Shown here in pieces: positions 1 to 9,362 of a DNA stretch of 12,429 nt. Position 1 is the first letter of the stretch; the number at the start of each line of letters is the position of its first letter. Under the pieces are notes generated by a model that searched no databases, was not told where the DNA came from, and worked only from the letters and a program-made list of their open reading frames with translations. Origin of the DNA: Lunasporangiospora selenospora (lineage: Eukaryota; Mortierellomycota; Mortierellomycetes; Mortierellales; Mortierellaceae). The translations under genes were made by a program, and so were the position numbers. The stretch lies in the NCBI GenBank assembly GCA_015680635.1, contig JAABOA010000619.1, forward strand, positions 1-12,429, given 5' to 3'.

Positions 1-71
1 TTTTTACAGCTACTAAAAGTTGGGCGCATTGTGCATCATTCGGTTACTCTACAACTCGACACTACATCAAC

Positions 72-1385
72 ATGCTCCGAAAGATGTGAGTTCCTCATCT
101 CTGTCGCTTGCGCAAAGGCTCTACAGCCATCAACATCCAGACAAACTCAAACATCATCTAACCCATCTCTCAATATTCTAGTGTACCCCGTAATGCTCGT
201 GCAAAGCGCTTCCTGAAGAACAGGGAGGCCAAGACTGAGGAGAACATCAAGACTGCTATCTTTATCCGTGGAAGCAAGACTAGCCAGATTGTCAACGATG
301 CTCTTTCAGACCTTGTATGTCAAGCCCACTCTTGAATGCATTCTGGTTATTGTAGAGCTCGTCTCAAAGAAGAGGAGATCAACGAGGAGTGCCCCAACTC
401 TCAAATGCATGCTGATCAATTCCAATGATACCTTTTCTTGTCCTCCTACTCTTCTTTCTCTAATAGTACATGCTGAAGAAGCCTCACGCAATCAACTTTA
501 CCAAAAAGAACGAAATCCACCCTTTTGAAGATCAGTCCAACCTCGAGTTCTTTTCTCAGAAGAACGATGCGTCACTTTTTGTCATTGGAACCCACTCCAA
601 GAAGCGCCCACACACTCTCACATTCAACCGTATGTTTGATCACCGTACCTTGGATATGCTGGAAGTGTCGCTCGATAACTGCACGCCAATGAAGGATTTC
701 AAGGTAAATGATTAGAGGCAATCCGTCTATGAACATGTTGTCGAATGAACTGCCTCGTTTGCCTATGGATAGCTGAATTTAGATTTACTAACAGTTATTC
801 CTGATGTCATTTAATAAATAGACCCCAAAGAGCGCTATTGGTATGAAGCCCTCCTTCTTGTTCAATGGAGACATGTGGGATCAGCATACACACTACAAGA
901 TGTTCAAGTCAATGCTGCTGGATATGTATCACGGACAGACTGTGGAGAAGGTCGCTCTTGCAGGATTGGAGTATGTGATCTCTGTCACAGCAGGACCATT
1001 GACGCCTGAGGGCAAGCCTGGAAAGGTTTACTTGCGGGTATACACCATCACCTTGAAGCGCTCTGGTGTGAAGCTCCCTAGAGTTGAGCTTGAAGAGATG
1101 GGTCCAAGCATGGACATGACGTTCGGCAGAATCACGGAGGCCAAGCCCGAAGACTGGAAGCAGGCCCTTAAGGTGCCTAGAGAGCTCAAGCCCAAGAAGA
1201 AGAAGAACATCAGCAGGGATGAGATGGGTGACACAGTCGGAAGAGTTCACTTGGGTCGTCAGGACTTTGAGAAGATTCAGACTCGCAAGATGAAGGGATT
1301 GAAGAAGAGGGCAACAGAGGAGGATGGCGACAGCGCAGGAGCAGAAAAGAGGCAACGTGTCGATGACAGCGACGATGAGGAATAA
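72..1385 (+). CDS. RPF2: Rpf2, Brix-domain ribosome biogenesis factor (60S / 5S RNP assembly)
   Basis: Exons are 72-85, 182-314, 467-703 and 822-1385, with introns 86-181, 315-466 and 704-821 (donors GTGAGT, GTATGT, GTAAAT; all end in AG). They join in frame to 315 aa; yeast and human Rpf2 are roughly 345 and 306. The first exon codes only MLRK plus two bases. It runs into PRNARAKRFLKNREAK, the typical Rpf2 N-terminus, which fixes the start. Exon 3 carries LKKPHAINFTKKNEIHPFED and EFFSQKNDASLFVIGTHSKK. Exon 4 carries the rest of the Brix domain (RVELEEMGPSMDMTFGRI) and the tail GRQDFEKIQTRKMKGLKKR. The protein ends in an acidic/basic tail (DDSDDEE). From family knowledge, Rpf2 works with Rrs1 in the nucleolus to load the 5S RNP (5S rRNA, Rpl5, Rpl11) onto pre-60S particles and is needed for 27S pre-rRNA processing. 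Recognition is strong; the first exon is the least certain part. Confidence 0.93.
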
Positions 1386-1770
1386 ATAGGATAAAGGTCT
1401 TTGAGATTGAGACCGATTAGGAGCAGTACAAATAACAGACTGCGATAATTGGCAGTAGGAGGGTAGAAAGGCGCAATTGGCCATTCATATTTAACACTTT
1501 TTTGCATATCCACAATACAAGATCACCGTAGACACTCAAACGTGTGCTTCAGTATACAGAAGGGGGAGAAAAGGGGTGAATTGAGCCGGTGTCCATTTCA
1601 ACTGAAAACGCCTTTTATCGGCTCCCTGCCTTACTGTCCGTCGCGGTCAAATACCATTCGACCGATCGGTCTGTGCCATTAGTCGCATAAAGTTTAAAAT
1701 AATCCTTTTTCTGCTTCAAGTCGTCCTCTGGTCCTCTTTTGCACCGTTTGCTCCTCTTATTCATTCCACC
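1386..1770. other. Intergenic region between RPF2 and the HAD hydrolase gene
   Basis: This stretch should hold the RPF2 3' UTR and the promoter and leader of the downstream gene, since both are read rightward. I see no ORF with coding character. An A/T-rich patch (around 1690-1705, ATAAAGTTTAAAATAA) lies about 70-80 nt before the downstream ATG and could be a core promoter element. A pyrimidine-rich leader (around 1708-1768) follows. No canonical AATAAA stands out for RPF2. Confidence 0.5.
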
Positions 1771-2863
1771 ATGGAGAAAACAGAACCATCCACTAGGCCT
1801 GCAGGGCCTTATAGGGCCGTGTTCTTCGACATTGGAGGTGTTGTTGTTGGCTCGCCATTTGAAGGAATTGCCGAATTCGAGAAGGACCACCATCTGCCCT
1901 CCAACTACTTGAATGTCGCCATGTGAGTTTGTGTGCCCAATGCATTGTGTCGCCATTGGTTTCGTGCAAGTTTCAAAAGACTTGTCGCAGGTCTTCCTTC
2001 GATGCCATTGACATTGCCATTTACTCTTTACTAGTATTAGAGCCGGTAAAAATGGTGCCTTCCAGAAGCTAGAGCGAGGCGAAATTGACCTCTGGTCGTT
2101 CTATGACGCCTTCTCCGAACAACTTTCGGATCCTCGAAACAAGGATGCCTATGCCCAATATGCAACCTTGCGTGGCAAAGGTGAATAGTCTTTATGATAT
2201 CTCCCTTGACTTTGCTCACTTTATGGTTGATGTTCTAGATCCTAATCCTTAAGTGTTCCAACTTGACTCCACAAAAAATAAGAATTCAATGAAGCGGCTT
2301 TCCAGACACCAAAGGTTGATGGTCGAGAGCTGTTTCACCGAATGATGACAAAGGCGACTGTAGTGAATCCGTGCATGGTTGAAGCGATTGGTGCTCTCCG
2401 CAAGGCAGGATATATTGTGGCAGCCCTGACCAACAACTTTGATTACCCTTCTGACGAGAAGGGTCAGCAGGAACAAGAACTTATCCTTCAAATCCATACA
2501 AACTCCTCGTCCGGATCTGCTCAATCATCAAATTATCCATCTTCCTCGGGAGCCGATTCCGGAGTCCTCATCATGGGCCAAGAGCGACTCAAGACTCTTT
2601 TTAATCACTATATTGAATCAACCGTCCTTGGCCTGCGTAAACCAGATCCTGCCATCTATCACAAGGCCTGCGAGATTGCTGGTGTCCAACCATCCGAGGT
2701 TGTGTTCTTGGACGACATTGGGGCTAATTTGAAATCGGCACAGAAGGTTGGCTTGAAAACCGTCCGTGTCGAGCTGGGTAAACCAGAGAAGGCTATTCAA
2801 GAACTGGAGAAGGTTCTCGGAAATGGAATAAAGCTTTTTGCCTCATCAGCTTCCAAGCTATGA
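1771..2863 (+). CDS. HAD-superfamily hydrolase, ACAD10 / epoxide hydrolase N-terminal-like
   Basis: Exons are 1771-1922, 2035-2180 and 2283-2863, with introns 1923-2034 (GTGAGT...CTAG) and 2181-2282 (GTGAAT...ATAAG), giving 292 aa. HAD motif I is AVFFDIGGVVVGSP with nucleophile Asp20. Motif II is AALTNNF (Thr149), motif III LGLRKPDPAIY (Lys219) and motif IV VVFLDDIGANLK (Asp243/Asp244). The cap region carries GAFQKLERGEID (58-69), a signature of the HAD-IA group that includes ACAD10 and the N-terminal domain of soluble epoxide hydrolase. Motif I is DIGG rather than DxDG, so the usual second Asp (general acid/base in phosphatases) is absent; I recall the same in ACAD10-type proteins. Residues about 155-193 form a Gln/Ser-rich linker between motifs II and III. 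Substrate unknown; no targeting signal seen. The acceptor at 2034/2035 was preferred over 2040/2041 because it keeps family spacing (NVAIIRAGKNGAFQ). That choice shifts only two residues. Confidence 0.85.
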
Positions 2864-2926
2864 TGACAGAAGGTGCAATTGAGCCACTGACCAGTTCAAA
2901 CCAGGTGTTGTACCTTGGTACGATAC

Positions 2927-2932
2927 TTTATT
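2927..2932 (-). terminator. Probable poly(A) signal of the RS-rich gene
   Basis: The minus strand reads AATAAA here, 85 nt downstream of the minus-strand stop codon at 3017-3019. It is the only canonical hexamer I found in the 153-bp convergent gap. It lies only about 64 bp past the stop of the HAD gene on the other strand. Confidence 0.5.
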
Positions 2933-2956
2933 GAAAAGAGCGACAGTAGTCAGTCA

Positions 2957-2970
2957 AATATATATATAAA
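2957..2970 (+). terminator. Possible poly(A) signal region of the HAD hydrolase gene
   Basis: An alternating T/A run followed by A's contains AATATA (2957-2962) and TATAAA (2965-2970). Both are accepted variants of the eukaryotic poly(A) hexamer, about 95-105 nt past the HAD stop codon. An A/T run alone is weak evidence. Confidence 0.3.
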
Positions 2971-3016
2971 AAAGCAATGGACATTGTACTCGTAGACAAG
3001 AGGTCCCCAGCACTGT

Positions 3017-4527
3017 TCACTGGTAAGAAGCGTTCAGGAACTCGAGAAGGTTTCCGCGCTTTTTATCGCGCTTTTTATCAGCGCTAGACTTAGAAACTTT
3101 CAGCTTGAGCTAGATGAGTAGTTTTAAGACATCAATAAGCGACTTAACAAATTGGCCTGGCTGTATTTAGCAAATAGTGTCTTTAACCCATCCAAAGATT
3201 CAACTTACCTTTTGCCCAGTAATGGCACTTCTACGGTTATTATCTGAATCCTATTTCACAAACAAGCGTGAGCACATGAAGGTTAGTAAATTAACATGTA
3301 TCGATGGACAGATTCACAACACTTTCCAATTCCCCAAGGTCATATGACATGGGGCAAATTAGGGGGTTACCTCAGAGGAAGATGATGGTGATCGCTCACG
3401 ACGACGTTTACTCTTGGATTTCTTCGATCGGGAGCGTGACCTGGAGCGCGAGCGACGATGTTTGCGATGCTTGCGCTTGCTCGACTTGTCTATATGAGAA
3501 AGTTGGATATCAGATCGGGTTGAGTCTCCATGATCGTATAAGAAATATCCCAGTCTCGAGTAATTTGCTCCGCACATACCATCTGCGTCACTCTCGCTAT
3601 CGCTCTGACCGCTGCTATGACTGCTCACTGATCGTGACCTGCTTCGATTGCTTCGGTGGCGACGATGCGACTTGTCGTGCCGATCAGAGTTGGAACGACG
3701 ATCCCTTTCCTTGGATCGATCCCGGTCATTGTAACGGTCATGGCGACGATTCAACCCTGATCGAGAAGGTGATCGAGAGCGAGATCGGGATCGAGACCGT
3801 CTTCTGTCGCTGTTGCGTTTCCTAGAGGACGGTGACCTGGAACGCGATCTTGACTTTGATCTGGATCGCAGGCGGGCGTCTCTTGAAATATCCTTTTTGC
3901 TGTCTCGTCGGTCTCTGGAACGCGAACGATGTCGGCGAGCTGGTGGGAGCAATCATGGTGTCGTACATGAACAAAAGACAGACAGCCCCAGCAAAGGAGG
4001 AAGCGTTTTAAGCCCAACGCGAGACGTTTTGGATGGAGGTTTCGAGTGGTAACCAGAAGCCCCTCGGTCAGCAGGTAGTTGCAGATGTTCCCGTGGATGT
4101 CGAGTCGAGTCGAGCCAAAAGAAAAGCAAAGGGGAGAGGGAAAAAAGATAGAAAGAGAAAGTGGACATTGCCCGTTGAAGAATTATCGCCATGCATCATT
4201 CCCGTTGTTCGCGACGTTTGGGGCGACAGTGTTCAAGGCGTCCCGTCCAATAGACACAATCGAAAGAAAGAATTGGTGACAACGGTCAGCTTGGCAATGC
4301 AAAGAGAAAAAGCCGTGTTGCTGGGGCAATGCAGACGACTGCATCTGAAGATTGATTAGAATCAGGATCCAGCTGTTGGGCTTACCAGGCGATCTAGATC
4401 TCGAGCGATGAGCATCTCTCCGCTGATTGCTGTGTCCTAGGTCAGCTCTGTCTTTGTCTCGATGACGGTCGTTCGAGGACCGCGACCTGACGGGACTCTT
4501 GCTCCTGGTGCGTGCTTCGGAACCCAT
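3017..4527 (-). CDS. RS-rich, probably splicing-associated protein with conserved-looking C-terminus
   Basis: In transcription order the exons are 4527-4386, 3939-3580, 3489-3371, 3250-3209 and 3109-3017. Introns are 4385-3940 (446 nt), 3579-3490 (90), 3370-3251 (120) and 3208-3110 (99), all GT-AG. The product is 251 aa, or 281 aa if the 90-nt intron is retained. The start MGSEARTRSKSPVRSRS has a good context. Exon 1 joins exon 2 as RSRSRSP-ARRHRSRSRDRR. Residues about 1-210 are nearly all RS/RD/RH repeats with one acidic patch (SGQSDSESDADD). The last two exons give DSDNNRRSAITGQK followed by LKLKV...RGNLLEFLNASYQ, a non-repetitive, probably structured tail. Intron 3370-3251 has a branch-like TTACTAAC. 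RS-rich proteins usually act in nuclear pre-mRNA splicing; no RRM, zinc finger or PWI domain is visible, so the specific role is unknown and I give no name. Without the two small 3' exons the protein would end falsely at VTP. Confidence 0.75.
3056..3079 (-). repeat. 12-bp perfect tandem duplication in the last exon of the RS-rich gene
   Basis: Two identical copies of GCGCTTTTTATC (plus strand) occupy 3056-3067 and 3068-3079. On the coding strand they encode DKKR-DKKR just before RGNLLEFLN. Confidence 0.9.
3490..3579 (-). other. 90-nt intron that stays in frame if retained (exitron-like)
   Basis: Coding-strand donor GATG|GTATGT and acceptor CATATAG|AC bound 90 nt, exactly 30 codons without a stop. 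Splicing joins SDSESDAD to DKSSKRKHR seamlessly. Retention inserts 30 residues of ordinary composition (starting GMCGANYSRLGYF, ending IQLSHI) that look foreign in an RS-rich context, so I treat the segment as an intron. Confidence 0.7.
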
Positions 4528-4793
4528 TGGCGTTGACGATGGATCTGAAAACGAGTGTGACGTGGATTGGTCCTTTATCCGGGCGCTCTTGCATCTCAAT
4601 GGCGATTCTGCAATCTCTTCTCTCCCTTTTCCTTGCTCCTCTCCCTCTTCTCTCTCCACTCCCCTGTTTTGCCATCCTCCATCCTCCTCTCAGACAGCCC
4701 ATCTGCTCCCTCTCAGACGCGCGAGCATCCATCCCCCCTTCCAGCCTCCATTCCCCTTCCAGTGGCAACTGCCCATTCTATTCGGACTACAAC
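4528..4793. promoter_or_regulatory. Shared divergent promoter region of the RS-rich gene and Rheb
   Basis: These 266 bp separate the two start codons, which point away from each other. From about 4610 to 4765 the plus strand is a long, nearly pure pyrimidine tract (TCTCTTCTCTCCC-type runs), probably the Rheb promoter and 5' leader. I see no TATA box. A longer minus-strand start at 4659 would put codons into this tract and is less likely. Confidence 0.5.
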
Positions 4794-6418
4794 ATGAGTT
4801 CCGCCACCCAGACTCCCGCAAAGTCGCCCAAGCTCAGACGCATTGCCTTGCTTGGCTCAAGAGCTGTCGGTAGGTGGTCCTGCTCTACCCCTTCCCGACT
4901 CTCTGTCACCTTCCCTCCTCGTCTCCCTGGATCGACATTACTTCCTTGGAGCAACAGTGCATGTACCAATGTGCTGGTCCCATCTCTGCCCACTCTCAGT
5001 ACAGCCAGGCTAGCAGATAGTATTATGCGACTATGACCCTCCCCAAGGATCCTCTTCCCTTCTGCACCCTCTCCTTCCTTTTCCTCCCTTTTCCTTTCCA
5101 GAGAAACAACGATTGGCAAAACAAACATGCAGTCCCTATTGCCTGCCTCCTGTTTTGGGAGAAGAGGCTAGGGCGCTGGTGTAGGGCGTTGGTTGGTTCC
5201 AAAGCGGACCATGCCACCTTGCTGTCCATTTGACAAGAAGGCAAGAGTTCACTCAAGATCGAGTGAGCACTTTATCCTCACCATCCCCTGCTTTACTCTT
5301 TCACATGGAGGACATCGCCACAAGTGAAGTGGCGCTCTGTCTCTTTATTTTTGTATTTATTTAGCTCAGAACCCTGACAATATCCGAGGGGACAGATCGG
5401 CTTGATCCGTTCACACATTTTTGTTTACCTTTGATCTTTTTTTTTCTTCTGCATATTTAGGCAAGTCGTCGATGACCATCCAGTTTGTCGAAAACGTATT
5501 TGTAGACTCGTACTATCCCACGATTGAGAACACTTTCACAAAGGTGATCAGCCACCAAGGACAGGAATACACAGCCGAGATCATTGACACTGCAGGTCAG
5601 GTAGGAAAGAAGCATGAAGAGGGTGCACTTTAATTACTTTAGCTGCTTTCTGACTTCTATCTGGTGGTCTCCTCAAAGTGAAGGCCAAACGATGGACCAT
5701 CTTGCAGTCGCGTGACCTTTGCACCAATGAAGAACATGCGCTGATCAGACACCCACTTTTTTCCTTATTTCAAACAACGCCTCCCTTCTTTTTTTTTCTT
5801 TTTTGATGTGGACGACATTCTCTAAACCAACAATGAACTACTTGGACTACGGAATCTTCAGGATGAATTCTCAATCTTTAATGGCAAACATGCATTGGAT
5901 ATTCACGGATACATTCTTGTGTATTCGGTGACCAGCAAGCTGAGCTTTGACATGATTAAGATCATCCGTGACAAGATTCTCAACTACACGGGCACTGACT
6001 GGGTGCCAATTGTCATTGTCGGCAACAAGAGCGATCTCCACGGACAGCGCCAGATCTCAACTGAAGAGGGCGAAGAGCTGGCTGCTCGCTGGAACTGCCA
6101 ATCGTGCGAGTCTTCAGCAAAGCATAACGAAAACATTGGTAAAAAAATGTGGATGTGGATGTGATGAGATGCGGGAGAGGAAGAACAAAGAATGTGCAGT
6201 GGGTTGATCACAAAGAACCATCTCAATGCTCCCATCCCTACAGATATCAAACATCCCTGCTGTAACTGAACCCTCTCTTCTTTTCTTTCATCCTTTCATC
6301 CTCTGTTATTGCTATTGTTGTTGTTGCCGTAGGCCGAGTGTTCGAGTTGATGATTGGCGAGATTGAAAAGTCGACAAATGTGCCTGAGGAACCCAAGAGC
6401 GAGTGCTTGATTCTCTGA
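4794..6418 (+). CDS. RHB1: Rheb-type small GTPase (TORC1 activator family)
   Basis: Exons are 4794-4869, 5461-5600, 5862-6138 and 6333-6418; introns are 591, 261 and 194 nt, and the product is 192 aa. All G boxes are present: P-loop GSRAVGKSS (21-29), switch I YPTIENTF with Thr46, DTAGQ (68-72) followed by DEFSIF, NKSD (127-130) and ESSAK (155-159). DIHGYILVYSVTS and the position of Arg23, where Ras has Gly12, are Rheb hallmarks (human Rheb has GYRSVGKSS). The protein ends in CLIL, a CAAX prenylation box. From family knowledge, GTP-bound Rheb activates TORC1 at endomembranes and is switched off by the TSC1/TSC2 GAP. The C-terminal Leu predicts geranylgeranylation rather than the usual farnesylation. 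The donor at 4870 (GTAGGT) splits the P-loop Gly codon, and the long first intron (4870-5460) holds nothing else I recognise. Ras-family alternatives are less likely because of Arg23. Confidence 0.93.
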
Positions 6419-6491
6419 TTGCAGGTAATAACGGGCTTTGCAAACGTGCCCTGGTAGAGAACACGCGCAGCACACCAGAGTACTATCAACT

Positions 6492-6497
6492 AATAAA
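6492..6497 (+). terminator. Probable Rheb poly(A) signal
   Basis: AATAAA lies 74 nt past the Rheb stop codon (6416-6418), followed by further A-rich sequence. Confidence 0.5.
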
Positions 6498-6585
6498 AGA
6501 TAAATGGGCCAATCCGAAGCAAGAGGCAAAGGCTAGCAGAATGATAAGGAGTTCTCCAACAGGAGAATGGTCTGGCTTTGATAGA

Positions 6586-6621
6586 GACGAGTGGGATGAG
6601 AGAGACAAGTGGGATGAGAAA
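6586..6621 (+). repeat. Two-copy 18-bp tandem repeat
   Basis: GACGAGTGGGATGAGAGA (6586-6603) is followed directly by GACAAGTGGGATGAGAAA (6604-6621), differing at two positions. It sits in noncoding sequence downstream of Rheb. No function is evident. Confidence 0.8.
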
Positions 6622-7041
6622 GAGAATTGGATAGGAAACGAAGGGGAGAGGAGGACGGAGGATAAGTATTTGGGCATTGCAGGGTAATGGCTAATCGGTG
6701 AAACACAGGACCTCACCAGTGAGTAAGACTCGTGCAGAGAAAATTAAAATTATTCGTACAAAACGAGACTGCCGGTGTTGGAGGGGGAAAGGCGAAGCCT
6801 CACTGGGACTAAATCCCGCTCAATGACCCAAAGCCATCCTCAAGAGCTTGCACTGCATGGGTCGACAATAAGGTGCAGTCGCCATGACGTCTTGGATAGT
6901 ACCGAGGATAAGGAACGGTCTGGAGAGTGCTTATCAGACGATGCAAGCTGCGGTCACGCCGTTGAGAACTGTCGTCTCGGGAGATGTGCCACCTGTGTGA
7001 GACCACGACGTAGATATGGACCTGTGCAGAACAGATTCGGG

Positions 7042-7076
7042 CCAATGCGCAGACCAAGACACCATCAAGATAAAAG
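7042..7076 (+). promoter_or_regulatory. Candidate GAPDH core promoter (CCAAT plus TATA-like)
   Basis: CCAAT at 7042-7046 is followed 22 bp later by GATAAAAG (7069-7076). This is about 137 nt upstream of the GAPDH ATG and just before a C/T-rich stretch where transcription could start. The call rests on motif resemblance and spacing only. Confidence 0.35.
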
Positions 7077-7212
7077 GACCGTCGTTCTTCCTCTCCCACG
7101 TCTCTTTTTCTTTATCATCACACTCTTCAAACAGAGATCCTCTTTGTCCTCACGCTCTTTCATTCTCGCGTTCTCTCTCCACCACCTACACCCACACCCA
7201 CATCCAACAGCC

Positions 7213-8706
<1,494 letters not shown>

Positions 8707-9362
8707 GCGAACGTCCGTGCACGCAAAGGATCCTCGACATTGATGACCTCACTCCAAGTTTTCAATTATTCGTAAACTTCATGACCGACCCTTTGTTTAT
8801 GTCCAACACCTCAACACGTTGTGATCAGCCTTATTCCTCGTACCTTCTCATTCCCGACTCATCTCCCCTCCCCCTATCCTTAAAGAGTATCTAGCATGTT
8901 CGATGTAAATAGTAAAAAATCCCTTGAAAGACGCCCGCGGCAGAGCAGAGCTCGTCTTGTTTGAAAAATTAACAGTTTGCAAGAAAAGAGTTGTCAGATG
9001 GAGTCCCCATCGACCATTTTAAATAAATTAACCTGCAACTTCAGAAATACAACAGATTCAAACAGTACACAGGTGTATTGAAGTAAAAGGTAGAGTTTGA
9101 GGGTACTATAATTACGATATTTTTTCTGGACTCTAGAATGCAACAAAAAAAAAGAGAGAGAGAACTAGATAAACACAATGACGATGAAGAGAACGATTAA
9201 ACCATAAGATAAAGCAAATGAGACTATAAACCTGGATTCAGCTTGAGGACCATCTCCTCCCCCCTACCCCTTCTTCCTCCTCCACCACACGCACTTTTAC
9301 TGCCATCGTCTCCCCTCCTCCCTTTTCCTCTCAGCTGGTTATGCTTGTGCGTGCGTGCGTTT
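8707..9362. other. Convergent 3' region between GAPDH and the beta-solenoid-like gene
   Basis: This region holds the 3' UTRs of two genes that face each other. On the plus strand I see TGTAAATA at 8904-8911, an exact Pumilio-type UGUANAUA word. AATAAA at 9022-9027 is a possible but distant GAPDH poly(A) signal. An A-then-AG simple run lies at about 9146-9162 and a short GTGC(GT) run near 9347-9360. No gene is supported. I found no clear minus-strand AATAAA. Confidence 0.5.

Larger units (their letters stand above)
6419..7212. other. Intergenic region between Rheb and GAPDH (Rheb 3' UTR, GAPDH promoter)
   Basis: About 790 bp without a convincing gene. The left part is the Rheb 3' UTR with AATAAA at 6492-6497. 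Open frames at 6403-6687 and 6775-7248 have no family signature and overlap neighbouring exons in other frames. The right end (about 7080-7212) is a strong C/T-rich leader typical of highly expressed fungal genes. Confidence 0.6.

Noticed and set aside
3304-3825. 173-codon plus-strand open frame
   Set aside because: It lies antisense to the RS-rich exons. Its Asp/Cys/Arg composition is simply the complement of RS codons, and it has no domain.
3940-4385. Possible separate small gene in the 446-nt intron of the RS-rich gene
   Set aside because: The open frames here (for example 4033-4359 plus) have no signature. The flanking splice sites join RS repeats perfectly, so intron is the simpler reading.
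4528-4659. N-terminal extension of the RS-rich protein from Met at 4659
   Set aside because: The added residues come from the C/T-rich promoter tract read backwards (Glu/Gly/Arg-rich), and the next Met (4527) has a better context.
4787-5128. 113-codon minus-strand frame over Rheb exon 1 and intron 1
   Set aside because: It is the shadow of the Rheb first exon and a C/T-rich intron, dominated by Glu/Lys/Gly runs.
6403-6687. 94-codon plus-strand frame downstream of Rheb
   Set aside because: It starts inside the last Rheb exon in another frame, contains a poly(A) signal and a simple 18-bp repeat, and shows no family signature.
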